42,604 nt of DNA from Bodo saltans (Eukaryota > Euglenozoa > Kinetoplastea > Eubodonida > Bodonidae). The position numbers were made by a program, and so were the translations under genes. The stretch is from assembly GCA_001460835.1 (NCBI GenBank), contig CYKH01000904.1, positions 27,670 to 70,273 of the forward strand. Direction: 5' to 3'. The notes under the pieces are model-generated. The model did no database searches and was not told the origin of the DNA. It saw nothing but the letters and a program-made list of their open reading frames with translations. Shown here in pieces: positions 16,477-25,403 of this stretch (its first letter is position 1; every line of letters starts with the position of its first letter).

Positions 16477-18393
16477 ATGCCAAACTTGCAAGAGCAATCG
16501 CAAGACTCGGCAGCAGATAAGAGCGCTGCCATCGACACGCCCCTTCTCGACGGAGTGCGCTCGTCAACCCTTGACCGCAGCCGGCGTCGCGCCAAGTTTC
16601 TCCTCATCAGTGGTATCGTCGTATTGGTGCTGTCCTCCGTCATGCGCGGCGTCTTTCCGTTGATTGTCAACGATGTGGTGTGGAAAGAGACATCGATTAC
16701 ATCGCCGGATTCCCCGCTGTACGATGCTTGGGTAAATCCTGCTTCCGTGGGAGTGAACATCTACCGCCAATACACCTTTTACAATTTGACAAATCCGTAT
16801 GAAGTCGTGGCTGGATTGCCGCCAAACTTCGTGGAGCGTGGGCCGTATGTCTACGAAGAAATTCGAGCGAAGGTACCCTCCTCTATCCAGTGGTTCGATA
16901 ACGGAACCGTTGGCTACACATACACCAGCACCTATCAATTTGTCCCAGAGAAGTCGTTTGACACGTTCACCGGTGAGCAGCTCAGTGATGTGGATGACGT
17001 CTTACAGCTCCCCAACGCCCCACTGATTGGGCTCACTCATCGTTTATCCCTTGTCCCCAATGATCTCGGCCACATTTCGTGGTTCCCAATCACCAAACAA
17101 GAATGTTGTGTGTTGCTAGACATCATGGTGAACGCGACGGTGGGACCACAAGGAATGTTCGTGCATCGCTCCGTTCATGAGGTGCTGTGGGGCTACGAAG
17201 ACCCCATTTGGGCCTCGGTGCATGAAACCTTGGCGTACATCAACTACACCGCTAGCCGCATCTTCCGCAGCGAGTGGAATGGAACGTACACGCTGCCCTC
17301 GCCGTACAGCTTCCGCTCCGGTCAGATGTGCCCACTGTGGGAGCACAATGATGCGTGCAACACCACCACCAACCTGTACACCCTTGAGGGATCGGGGAGC
17401 GACCGTGATGGGCCAGTTGGTATGGGCCACTTATCTCAGTGGGCAGGCCAGCGAAGCTTGTGGTGGTGGGGGGAGGAGATGGACACGTACACTGGGGGAA
17501 TGGAGGTTCGCCCTCAACCCGAGCGCGCTGTCCCTGACTACGACATCGAAGAGACAGATCCGTTGTGCCATGATGTCGTTGGCAGTGATGGGCTGCGCTT
17601 CGGCCCTGGAGTGACTGAGTCTTCGTCACTCAAACTGTTTCTTGATATGTTGTGGCGTACGATGCCTTTGTCCTACTGGAAGGAGACGACCGTCAAGGAG
17701 ATTGCCGCGATGGCCTTCTCTGTGAATGGTCCGGTGCTGGACAACACGACGGAAATTAACCAGCGATGTTACCACATGCAAAAGTTTGGACTTTTTAACT
17801 TCTCCAAGCCACTTTTCGGCCCGGCGTTTGCCGCCAAGGCTCGTCTTCTTGATGCAAAATTAGATCGCACCGACGTGAACTACACACTGCAACGCCCAGT
17901 ATGCTCTCAGTTTGTCACCGTCAACGAATCCTCCAGCGGCGGCAGCAGCAACGAGGTGGAATGCGATGAATGGGCCCTCTCTCCCCGCCGCAACGTGTTA
18001 GACTACCTTGAGTACTACTTCCAGCGGGAGTCCCAGCCTGAAGCGTTCCGTGAAATGTTTGAGTCTCGACTGAATGTGCATGGACTAACGGGTATCACGC
18101 TGAGTGGAATCGCACAAGGAGAAGCACTCACTGAGCTGAAGCCAATCAAAGTGGACGGATGCCCTGGCCTCTTCACCAATTTTGTCAACATTTCAAGCAC
18201 CTTCATCCCGCTCGTGAATGTGCAACGTAGCACTGAGGTATCGGACACATATGCTCAACGCCTGCGCACTGCACTGCTGTGGTTGAACATTGCTGGCATT
18301 GTCCTCTACGTTGGGATCGGCTTGGGCATTGGTATGCTGATGGGTGGCATTTTCTGGCTGCGCTCTTTAAAGCCGTCTCCAGTTGTCATGTAA
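16477..18393 (+). CDS. CD36/LIMP-2/SR-B scavenger-receptor family protein
   Basis: 638 residues with the family hairpin topology: a membrane segment near residues 41-60, a large luminal/extracellular domain, and a second segment near the C-terminus (LWLNIAGIVLYVGIGLGIGM). The ectodomain starts in typical fashion: VYRQYTFYNLTNP-like text (here NIYRQYTFYNLTNPYEV), FVERGPYVYEE, and a later GPVGMGHL segment. There are many N-x-S/T sites. CD36-family proteins bind lipoproteins or lysosomal enzymes; LIMP-2 carries beta-glucocerebrosidase to lysosomes. The N-terminal cytosolic tail has D20-T-P-L-L24, a DXXLL-type endolysosomal sorting motif, which supports an endosomal or phagosomal location. Length is somewhat above the usual 470-530. 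Ligand unknown. Confidence 0.9.
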   Translation: MPNLQEQSQDSAADKSAAIDTPLLDGVRSSTLDRSRRRAKFLLISGIVVLVLSSVMRGVFPLIVNDVVWKETSITSPDSPLYDAWVNPASVGVNIYRQYTFYNLTNPYEVVAGLPPNFVERGPYVYEEIRAKVPSSIQWFDNGTVGYTYTSTYQFVPEKSFDTFTGEQLSDVDDVLQLPNAPLIGLTHRLSLVPNDLGHISWFPITKQECCVLLDIMVNATVGPQGMFVHRSVHEVLWGYEDPIWASVHETLAYINYTASRIFRSEWNGTYTLPSPYSFRSGQMCPLWEHNDACNTTTNLYTLEGSGSDRDGPVGMGHLSQWAGQRSLWWWGEEMDTYTGGMEVRPQPERAVPDYDIEETDPLCHDVVGSDGLRFGPGVTESSSLKLFLDMLWRTMPLSYWKETTVKEIAAMAFSVNGPVLDNTTEINQRCYHMQKFGLFNFSKPLFGPAFAAKARLLDAKLDRTDVNYTLQRPVCSQFVTVNESSSGGSSNEVECDEWALSPRRNVLDYLEYYFQRESQPEAFREMFESRLNVHGLTGITLSGIAQGEALTELKPIKVDGCPGLFTNFVNISSTFIPLVNVQRSTEVSDTYAQRLRTALLWLNIAGIVLYVGIGLGIGMLMGGIFWLRSLKPSPVVM

Positions 18394-18610
18394 ACGGGTG
18401 AGAGAAGAGACGAGGGAGGAGTAAATCTGTCCGGTTCTCGGACGCAAGAGAATTTTTACACATCACACTGACTCTGTTTTTCGTTGCTGCATTTCATTAA
18501 TGAACAAATGCTCTTGAGCATCTGTGCACGGCAGCACGCTTGGTGCGTGCCGTCACGACTGTTATCACTACTGCTACGCTTCCTTTCTCTCACAAATACA
18601 CTCACGCCCA

Positions 18611-18630
18611 CTATCACTCTCTTTTTTCAG
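18611..18630 (+). promoter_or_regulatory. Strong acceptor-like pyrimidine tract inside the spacer
   Basis: A C/T tract with a T6 run ends in TTCAG at 18626-18630. It is 391 bases from the DENND6-like start, so it either gives that mRNA a long leader or serves a separate short transcript. Confidence 0.45.
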
Positions 18631-18633
18631 CGG

Positions 18634-18804
18634 ATGTGTCCGCGTTGGTTGAGGTGTTGTGGAGGCTCTTTGTTTTTCCCCCTGGAAACGATGACTCCAA
18701 TCATTTCAATCCCCTCTGCACTACCAGACACTACGCAATCCACTGCACCCGGTGGTACTATCTATGAATCCTTGGCAATGAAATGGGAAAAAAAATCGAT
18801 GTAG
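18634..18804 (+). CDS. Possible small ORF or upstream ORF, 56 residues
   Basis: ATG 18634 is the first ATG after the acceptor-like tract. The peptide starts MCPRWLRCCGGSLFF and ends KWEKKSM. No domain or signal is recognised. It could be a short gene, an upstream ORF in the leader of the next gene, or chance. Confidence 0.2.
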   Translation: MCPRWLRCCGGSLFFPLETMTPIISIPSALPDTTQSTAPGGTIYESLAMKWEKKSM

Positions 18805-19021
18805 CAGAGTTTGGGTTCGAAAAGATTGTCGTACATGCGTGTGTGGGACAAGGACTTCATCTCAGGCTGAACCTAAACGTTATTTTTCTGCAAGAATATT
18901 TCTCGGCAAATACTTTCGGCGCAATCTTATGTTGTTGTTATTTGTTGCACCACAAGCTTGAAGTGCAAAACCATACATCACCTAGGCATTTTTGTTTTGT
19001 TTTATTTTGTTTATTCCTTTG

Positions 19022-21355
19022 ATGAGTGCGTGGGTTGAATGTTTTGTGTCCGTACGATTTGACCTCGACATTGGCCCCAAGGTGGAGCACGTGAGCCCTC
19101 GAGGTGCGCTGACCGACGACGGGGAGCGTCTTGTTGCCCAGGCTGCCTTCCCAGATTGCAACCCTGACTGTGGGCACGAATTCATTTTCTTCTTCACAGT
19201 TCGAGATGGTGTGCTTCGAGATCCATTGATCGACGACACAGAGCCGATGTCGTCTTCAGGAGGAGGGATTGGCTCGTCTGCTAGGCTAACAGATGATGAC
19301 AATATGTCGAGGGTGAGTAACGGTTCGTTCCCCTCTGCGGTGTACGGACTTGCCAGGGTGGGCAGTAACACGATCCTGGACAGCTCAAAAACATTTCCAG
19401 TGGCTGCCCTCAAGAGCGGTGCGGTTGGGAAGCAGCGCAGCTTGAACAGAATAGGTGAGCCTGCAAAAGACCAAGGTCGCCTGCTAGGAGTAGCACATTA
19501 CCGCCAGAAGCGCGACACCAGCGTTCCCCGAGGCTACGTTCAACAAGTATTTCTTCTGTTATCTCGACTCCCTTACCTCGTTGCCCACGAGTTAATCCTT
19601 CGTGTTCTTGCTCCTCGATGTAGTCAATGCTGTCATTTGTCACCAGACACGTCACGGACTTGCGTTGCCTCCGCCATGGGGCCCGTTCCCTCATCGATGT
19701 TTGCATTTGACGCTTCCTTTCACCCTGCCCATGCAACGCAAGCAGATGTACTTGATCAAGCGTACGATGAGCTAGCGTCGTGGCCGTCGCCCCATCCCCA
19801 CGTGCAGTATTCAGTGAGCCTGTTGCACCAAAGCCTCAGCTTTGTGACTCCGCCGAGAGAGCTGAGGCCTATCCGTAGCCTACAGTCCCCAAGGTCGACG
19901 AAGGTGATCCTCGATGATCGCGTTAGGATTTTGGACAAGCGTCAACCGAGTCGTCACAGTCAAGATTTCTTTCCATTGTACCACCTTCTCGGTGATCACT
20001 TAGCAGATATCACTAGGATCTGGGAGTTGCTCATTTCCCACGAGCACTTGCTTATTCTGAGCAACACTCCTTCGATGAGCTCCGCAGCAGCTCTGGCAGT
20101 GGTATCACTCATCATGCCGATCAAGTTCGTTGGTGACCTGCGATCCTACTTCACCGTGCAGGACGTAGACTTCTCAACGTTGTCTAAGCTCGGGAAAAAA
20201 GAGACGCCGTTCCCCGCCCAGCACAGCGTTGTAGTGAGCGGCACGAATCCCTTTTTCGTGCGTGCCTTCTCTGGGTGGAAGCACATGTTGAGCGTGACTG
20301 ATCAGTTTTCCCATCGCGTCGTGAATGGGCGGGGCCTCGCTGGTCCTCCGGCAGCTTCCGATGAGGTGGAGGGGATGGCCCCATCGCCCATTCGAAATGG
20401 GAGCGGGATGGAGGAGCGCACCAATTCATCCATCATGATCGATACTGCCAGCCCACGGTCTGCAACACCGACGTCGACAATGAGTAGCAAGGAGGCTTGG
20501 GCTTCGCTGCAATGGGGCTTCAGCAATATTTTCCAAACGCAATTTTCGTTTGTGCTCAATCACAAAGATCAAGCTGCGCTCCTTCAAGATCGAGTTTCAC
20601 AGTGCTTGAAGCTCCCCGCGGAGGTCCAGCGTTTGTCAACGGAAGAGGCCGCTAACAGCGCACTCGGGGGTGGTGCTGCACCTGCAGCACCTCCTGTCTC
20701 ATCACCAACAGCATCGACCGCGCCAAACAACAAGGGAGGATCCACCTCGTCGTCGTCACCCACAAGCAGCTGTCCACCTACAAGCGCGATGTTCCCTACC
20801 TCACTCGTGGACGAGATGGTGCGACGATTCTTTTTCTCCCTCACAACTGAGTTCCTGTCGCCCGTGCGCGTATGGTTTGATGACATTGTCAAACGAAGCA
20901 TGGAACCGTTTCAGCTGTGCTGTGCTGGCATACTTGATACTCCGCTGTTTCACCAGTCCAAGTTCCTTTCGTACTTGAAGGACAACCGCAAAGCTATCGC
21001 ACCGCGAATGTTGAAAGATACGATGTCACACAGCACGTACAGAGTCTTGTACGAACGTTTCAGCGCGGGAGTGTTGTTCCGCTCCTTCATCAACCAGCTC
21101 GCCTCACAGTGGATCGAGCGAGAGCTCTCCACTTTTCACGCCGATGCTTGGGTGACAGACGTTCCCTCGGAGCAACGTCGGTTGGACATGTTTATCAATC
21201 TGCATGCTTTCTCCTTGACTGAGTTTGAAAGCCACGATCCGGACTTGATTTTACTAGCATCTGCCACGGCCGTCTTGACTGAAATGGCAGTGCGGCTCCC
21301 ATCACATCTGCAACGAAGCTTTCTGGACAAAGTGGAGATGCTGAGGCTTCCTTGA
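19022..21355 (+). CDS. DENN-domain protein, DENND6/FAM116 type (Rab GEF)
   Basis: 777 residues. The start MSAWVECFVSVRFDLDIG followed by AAFPDCNPDCG matches the N-terminal (upstream DENN) part of DENND6/FAM116 proteins. Further blocks in the right order are VFLLLSRLPYLVAHELI, FPLYHLLGDHLADITRIWEL, a segment ending SLIMPIKFVGDLRSYFTVQD, and VSGTNPFFVRAFSGWKHML. DENND6 proteins are guanine-nucleotide exchange factors for endosomal Rab14. Two low-complexity insertions are present (about residues 75-140 and a Ser/Pro/Gly stretch near 555-600), making it longer than the human 600 or so residues. The start at 19022 fits the homology; an earlier in-frame codon is not ATG. The Rab partner is inferred from the family. 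Confidence 0.85.
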   Translation: MSAWVECFVSVRFDLDIGPKVEHVSPRGALTDDGERLVAQAAFPDCNPDCGHEFIFFFTVRDGVLRDPLIDDTEPMSSSGGGIGSSARLTDDDNMSRVSNGSFPSAVYGLARVGSNTILDSSKTFPVAALKSGAVGKQRSLNRIGEPAKDQGRLLGVAHYRQKRDTSVPRGYVQQVFLLLSRLPYLVAHELILRVLAPRCSQCCHLSPDTSRTCVASAMGPVPSSMFAFDASFHPAHATQADVLDQAYDELASWPSPHPHVQYSVSLLHQSLSFVTPPRELRPIRSLQSPRSTKVILDDRVRILDKRQPSRHSQDFFPLYHLLGDHLADITRIWELLISHEHLLILSNTPSMSSAAALAVVSLIMPIKFVGDLRSYFTVQDVDFSTLSKLGKKETPFPAQHSVVVSGTNPFFVRAFSGWKHMLSVTDQFSHRVVNGRGLAGPPAASDEVEGMAPSPIRNGSGMEERTNSSIMIDTASPRSATPTSTMSSKEAWASLQWGFSNIFQTQFSFVLNHKDQAALLQDRVSQCLKLPAEVQRLSTEEAANSALGGGAAPAAPPVSSPTASTAPNNKGGSTSSSSPTSSCPPTSAMFPTSLVDEMVRRFFFSLTTEFLSPVRVWFDDIVKRSMEPFQLCCAGILDTPLFHQSKFLSYLKDNRKAIAPRMLKDTMSHSTYRVLYERFSAGVLFRSFINQLASQWIERELSTFHADAWVTDVPSEQRRLDMFINLHAFSLTEFESHDPDLILLASATAVLTEMAVRLPSHLQRSFLDKVEMLRLP

Positions 21356-21599
21356 GAGCCGCATATGGTTGCAGCTGACAGAACGTTTTATGAATTGTGA
21401 ATGACTTTGATTTTCCAAATTGTTTTCTTTTTTTCAATTATGTTCCAACAAGCGAGCATATTGTCTGTGGTGATATTGTGACCTTCGGCTAACCCGTGTT
21501 CCTCAAGTTGTTTCCACAAATACAATACAAAGTTTCACACAACGCGTCCTCATAACCTCCTTTAATCAATTCTTGTGAGAAGTCATAAACAAACAACGG

Positions 21600-22898
21600 A
21601 TGAGCGAGTACTCAGCTCCTCCCGTCGATGAACATCAAATCCTCTCATCATCTGAAGTAACACAGCTGGCCGCCTTTTATAGCACCATCACTCTCACGCC
21701 AGATCAAATGTCGCGCATTGCTCAACGATTCTTGGAGGCAAGTGCGGTTGAGAAATCGTTGATTGCAAGAGTGTACTGCAATCTCTTCTCCGATGCAACG
21801 TTTGTTCAACGGCTGTTGGAAAGGGGAAAACGGTTTCAGAAGTCGATGCCACCTCACTCTGGGGCTGGCCCTCTTATCGATTACGAGGAGGATGAGGACG
21901 ACGAAGATGAGATTGGATTTGACGATAGCCACTACCAGGCTCGCCCCACTGGAAACCGAACGAAGCGTGGTCCGAACAAGAAGAAAGGTGACACACCATC
22001 ATCTCCTTTGCCACAACAGCGAGAAATGCGGCTTGCCAATGTCGCGGAGGAGATCACACCGCGACTGATCGGCGACGGCCCTTTCACGCTGGAGTTCGGA
22101 TTGGTACTTACGGAAGACATGCGCACGGCTGTCGTCAATCTGTACAGCAAACAATTCGTGCATCCAGACGCCAAGACGCTCGCCAAGATGGTCATCATCC
22201 CCCGCTCTCAGTCCACAAGAACACGAAAGAATATCAAAGGGTCCTACACATGGTTCCTCAAGTGCTTGTCAACGAACGAAGTTGTGTCGTGTGTCACTGC
22301 GCTCGTGCATCGAAAAGACGCAAACACGTCCATCGTGGAAGTTCCGTTGTTTGCTACGGGCAGTGGATACAAGAAAAATGGGTTTGCGAAGTTGCTCAAT
22401 GTAGCGTTGTTGGAGTTCTGCGTGGATCACATGGTCGATTGCCCACTTGTGGTGGTCTCAGCAGACCCAAAAGCTGTCCCTTTCTGGGCGCACTTAGGCT
22501 TTCGGGAAATGTCTCGCTCTGAAAAGAAGTCCATCGAGTTTCTTTACGAACACAGCTTCTTCAAATTTCAGGACTCTGTCCCTATGACCATTTCACTCGC
22601 AGAACTCAAAGCTCGTCGTGAAGAGCGACGCCAGATAGCTTGGAGGTCTCGCAGCGCCACAACCACCACAGCGAACCAAAATGGTAGTGGTACGTTGATG
22701 AAAGCATTTGTCATCAGAGACGAGAGCCGTGAGGCGTCATCAGACGGAACTAATGAAGGCGATGTGATCATTGAAGAGTCTCGCACTCCTCCTAGCAATG
22801 AAGAGGAGAATGATGGAGCTTCTGTAGTTCTGGAAACCATTCTCAAGATGCCGAGATTTCTGCTCTCTGGTTCTGTTGCACTCCCTTATCAAAGTTGA
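21600..22898 (+). CDS. GNAT-fold N-acetyltransferase
   Basis: 432 residues. The central part (about 155-320) is a GNAT domain: a beta-strand SIVEVPLFATGSGY, then the acetyl-CoA loop K258-K-N-G-F-A263 (form K/R-x-x-G-x-A) leading into helix KLLNVALLEFCV, then VVVSADPKAVPFWAHLGF, the usual last strand and helix. The arrangement recalls nuclear GNAT domains of the GCN5 or plant PHD-acetyltransferase type, but no bromodomain or PHD finger is present. N-terminal 150 residues include an acidic run near 100 and a basic KRGPNKKKG. The C-terminus is disordered. The substrate is unknown. The last 24 codons lie inside duplication D and are encoded identically in both copies. Confidence 0.75.
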   Translation: MSEYSAPPVDEHQILSSSEVTQLAAFYSTITLTPDQMSRIAQRFLEASAVEKSLIARVYCNLFSDATFVQRLLERGKRFQKSMPPHSGAGPLIDYEEDEDDEDEIGFDDSHYQARPTGNRTKRGPNKKKGDTPSSPLPQQREMRLANVAEEITPRLIGDGPFTLEFGLVLTEDMRTAVVNLYSKQFVHPDAKTLAKMVIIPRSQSTRTRKNIKGSYTWFLKCLSTNEVVSCVTALVHRKDANTSIVEVPLFATGSGYKKNGFAKLLNVALLEFCVDHMVDCPLVVVSADPKAVPFWAHLGFREMSRSEKKSIEFLYEHSFFKFQDSVPMTISLAELKARREERRQIAWRSRSATTTTANQNGSGTLMKAFVIRDESREASSDGTNEGDVIIEESRTPPSNEEENDGASVVLETILKMPRFLLSGSVALPYQS

Positions 22899-23370
22899 AG
22901 TGCGAACAACGGAGGTCACAAATCAAAATCATCGCTTAAACGTCACATCATTCAGTTATCTCTACACTATTCATAGATCCAACAGGAGACCAAAGAGGGA
23001 AACGTATTCACGCATTCTGAACTGTGTAGAGACCCTCTCCATATCATTATTTTCTTCTTCTTTTTTTGTTTCACTCATTTCAGCACTACAGCCATTTTTT
23101 TTTTCTGTTGTACTGGAAACCATTCTCAAGATGCCGAGATTTCTTCTCTCTGGTTCTGTAGCACTCCCTTATCAAAGTTGAAGTGCGAGCAACGGGGGCA
23201 TGTCAAAACCATCACTTAAACGTCACAATTCAGTTATCTCTACACTATTCATAGATCCAACAGGAGGCTAAAGAGGGAAAAGAATCAGCAAGCATTCTGA
23301 ACTGTGTAGATACCCTCTCCATTTCATTTTTTTGTTTGTTTGTTTTGATTTCACTCATTTCAGCACTACA
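22821..23370 (+). repeat. Tandem duplication D spanning a gene end and spacer
   Basis: Copy 1 is 22821-23090 and copy 2 is 23104-23370, separated by GCCA plus a T10 run (23095-23104). The unit holds the 3' end of the GNAT gene, its 3' untranslated region and the acceptor of the next gene. Copies carry substitutions and small indels, but the encoded C-terminal peptide (LETILKMPRFLLSGS...) is the same. Confidence 0.9.
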
Positions 23371-23388
23371 ACACACTCCGCGCCAATC
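22899..23388. other. Spacer inflated by duplication D
   Basis: 490 bases with no independent gene. With one copy removed the spacer would be about 207 bases, in line with its neighbours. The short frame reading into the second copy of the GNAT C-terminus (to 23181) is a duplicate, not a gene. Confidence 0.75.
23328..23363 (+). promoter_or_regulatory. Probable trans-splice acceptor for the RRM gene
   Basis: A T-rich tract with repeated TTTG units, then TTTCACTCATTTCAG, with AG at 23362-23363, 26 bases before the start. The same acceptor sequence occurs in copy 1 of duplication D with AG at 23082-23083. Confidence 0.6.
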
Positions 23389-23736
23389 ATGCCCGTCGGA
23401 GAAGCAAAGTTATTCATTGGCCAGCTCCACTTCGATGCCACCGAAGACGATGTCCGCCAACTGTTTGAGTACTACGGCGATGTTCGCCACATCAACATCC
23501 TGCGCGATAAGAACACTTCCCGAAGCACCGGAAGTGCGTTTGTGACGTATGGTAGCACCGAAGAAGCCGATGCTGCGATCTTAGCCCTTCACAACATTTA
23601 CAACATGGAGCGCGACAAGCCTCTTCAGGTGTCGTACTGTGAGCGCACTGCCACCATTTCCCAGTTTGGCTACGAACACGCAGAGCGACTGGCGACTGAG
23701 AATCGTGCCAACCCCAGGCCACGACCCATCCTGTAA
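23389..23736 (+). CDS. Single-RRM RNA-binding protein
   Basis: 115 residues, almost entirely one RNA-recognition motif. RNP2 is LFIGQL (residues 7-12) and RNP1 is represented by GSAFVTYG. The layout EDDVRQLFEYYGDVRHINILRDK is closest to CELF/Bruno-type RRMs. A short C-terminal extension (YEHAERL...) follows. Small single-RRM proteins are a common class of post-transcriptional regulators in kinetoplastids, where mRNA levels are set by UTR-binding factors. Target RNAs unknown. Start at ATG 23389, after the predicted acceptor. Confidence 0.88.
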   Translation: MPVGEAKLFIGQLHFDATEDDVRQLFEYYGDVRHINILRDKNTSRSTGSAFVTYGSTEEADAAILALHNIYNMERDKPLQVSYCERTATISQFGYEHAERLATENRANPRPRPIL

Positions 23737-23980
23737 AAAGATCAGCCTTCCAGAAAAAAGTTCGCAGTTACGGCCTTGTCAATAAAAAACTTTTTGCTGT
23801 CGTTGTTCCCCCAGTGGTGCACCTCCGTTTGAGAAAGTAAACGAAGGAACCAAATTTCGTTGCTCGTGTTTTGCTTGATTCGCTACCCCTCCCCTTCTCC
23901 CAAAAATCTCGAAGATTTGGTTCAGTTGAGATCTCGGCAAAAATGAATACAGTTGAAAGAAAAATCGAATCTCAGTAAAA

Positions 23981-23996
23981 ACTTCATTCTTTTCAG
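23981..23996 (+). promoter_or_regulatory. Probable trans-splice acceptor for the WDR89-like gene
   Basis: CTTCATTCTTTTCAG with AG at 23995-23996, followed directly by an A-rich leader. The predicted leader is only about 26 bases to the main ATG. Confidence 0.5.
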
Positions 23997-24008
23997 CAAA
24001 AAAAAAAA

Positions 24009-24023
24009 ATGCTGCTGTTTTGA
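24009..24023 (+). promoter_or_regulatory. Four-codon upstream ORF overlapping the main start
   Basis: ATG at 24009 encodes Met-Leu-Leu-Phe and stops at TGA 24021-24023. The last base of that stop is the A of the in-frame ATG at 24023 (sequence TGATG). It is the first ATG after the predicted acceptor, so it could control translation of the WD40 protein by termination and re-initiation. Confidence 0.4.
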
Positions 24024-25225
24024 TGTGTAACCGAAGGCTTTACAGAGAAGAACATAATTTTAACGAAGTAAAGAGGCACGAAATGTACGCCTCTGCACCA
24101 GTGGCCGGACCACCGTTGCAGTTGCAACACTCCGTCAAAGTATCGTACGATGACGGCGTGTACGTCCTCGATGGATGCCTTGCAAATAATGAAACCATGA
24201 TAGCTGTCTCCACAAGCGCTCAAGTGATTCGGTGCTACGATGTGCGTACCACAACGCACTTATTTGAAATGCGTGATCACACCGGTCCCATCCGCGACAT
24301 GGTCGTTGCTCCTGTTGCCCACCCATCACTTCTCTTCTCAGTGCAAGAAGACACTGGCGTTGCGGTGAGTGATTTGAGAATAGGGAAGGCAGTGCACTTC
24401 CTTAACGAGATGTGCTCCATGGGCCTTGACAGTTACTCTCTTAGTGTCAGTGAGGATGGCGCCTCACTTGCTCTCGCCGCTGGGAAGGACATTCACTTCG
24501 TTGATATCCGCACGTGGCATAGCACTCGTAGCATTTCTGAGCTCCACACCGATGACATTACGAGGGTGCGATACTGTGGATCGGACGCTATTTGCACGGC
24601 CGGCGAAGATCAGATGGTCAACGTCCTCTCCACGACGGAGCCTGATGAAGATGAGATGATGTGGAATATCATCAACTGTGAGGAGGTTGTCACACGCATG
24701 CAATACTTCAGCCCGGATAGGATACCACTCCTCGCAACGCCTGAGGTCGCCCCCAGAGGAGTATTTGCGACGGTAGGCTCGTGTGAGAATGCGTGGGTCA
24801 TCCCAGTAGGAGAGGGCGAGGTTGCTCGCGAAAAGAAACTCCAGCGACCAAATTTTGAGACGTATCAAGTTGAGTTCGCACCGTGGCTTGGTACGTTAGG
24901 CCAAGTGACGGGCTTGAAGGATGAGGATGGCAATGCCGGTCCTCTGTTGATCACAGATGTTGTATCTGGAGGCGTCATGGGTGTCATGAACGGGGCCCAT
25001 CAAGAAGTTGTGCGCATCGCCCTGTCGCTCCCTAACGGTGTGCTCATCACTGGTGGTGAAGACGGTATGTTGGCGTACTGGACACAGCCTCAGCAGCAGC
25101 AGCAGCAACGCACCGCTCTAGACGGTGGCGAAGATGAGATGGACAACGTTAGCACAACATCTTCGATGAAGCAGCGAGCTCGTATTAGTGTACCTCCGTC
25201 GATCAAAAAAGGGAGACCATACTGA
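24023..25225 (+). CDS. WD40-repeat protein, WDR89-like
   Basis: 400 residues from ATG 24023 (an alternative in-frame ATG at 24083 gives 380). Several WD40 blades can be followed: VIRCYDVRTTTHLFEM, GVAVSDLRIGKAVHFL, DIHFVDIRTWHSTRSI, HTDDITRVRYCGSDAICTAGEDQMVNVL, and a C-terminal LPNGVLITGGEDGMLAYWT. The order and the HTDDIT segment resemble WDR89. The protein is probably a seven-bladed propeller acting as a binding scaffold; function of WDR89 is poorly known. A run of six Gln lies after the last blade (near 25087-25108), followed by a Ser/Arg-containing tail. Confidence 0.75.
   Translation: MCNRRLYREEHNFNEVKRHEMYASAPVAGPPLQLQHSVKVSYDDGVYVLDGCLANNETMIAVSTSAQVIRCYDVRTTTHLFEMRDHTGPIRDMVVAPVAHPSLLFSVQEDTGVAVSDLRIGKAVHFLNEMCSMGLDSYSLSVSEDGASLALAAGKDIHFVDIRTWHSTRSISELHTDDITRVRYCGSDAICTAGEDQMVNVLSTTEPDEDEMMWNIINCEEVVTRMQYFSPDRIPLLATPEVAPRGVFATVGSCENAWVIPVGEGEVAREKKLQRPNFETYQVEFAPWLGTLGQVTGLKDEDGNAGPLLITDVVSGGVMGVMNGAHQEVVRIALSLPNGVLITGGEDGMLAYWTQPQQQQQQRTALDGGEDEMDNVSTTSSMKQRARISVPPSIKKGRPY
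25091..25108 (+). repeat. CAG microsatellite encoding a Gln run
   Basis: Five CAG units followed by CAA, in frame in the WDR89-like gene. Confidence 0.85.
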
Positions 25226-25403
25226 GGCGTTGTCATTTTCGACAACATAAAACACAGAGAGAGGAGAAATTCGGTTAATTTACGTGTTTGCAATTCATTT
25301 GAATTTTGTGATGTCCATACATGTATTGTGGTGAAGGAGCAACTTCATCTACCTTTCCGCTTTTGTTTCCTCATCGAGAAAATTGAAACCGAGACACCCT
25401 CGC

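Larger units (their letters stand above)
18394..19021. other. Longest spacer in the window, with an internal acceptor and a small ORF
   Basis: 628 bases between the CD36-like gene and the DENND6-like gene. It holds a strong acceptor-like tract ending at 18630 and a 56-codon ORF starting 3 bases later. T-rich stretches at 18880-18894 and 18989-19019 lie just before the DENND6-like start. The last T-rich tract is followed by no AG before the start codon; the first AG is inside ATGAG. No tRNA or other RNA gene was recognised. Confidence 0.5.

Noticed and set aside
23105-23181. Separate small gene ending in the second copy of the GNAT C-terminus
   Set aside because: It is the duplicated gene end in duplication D, with no start codon of its own.
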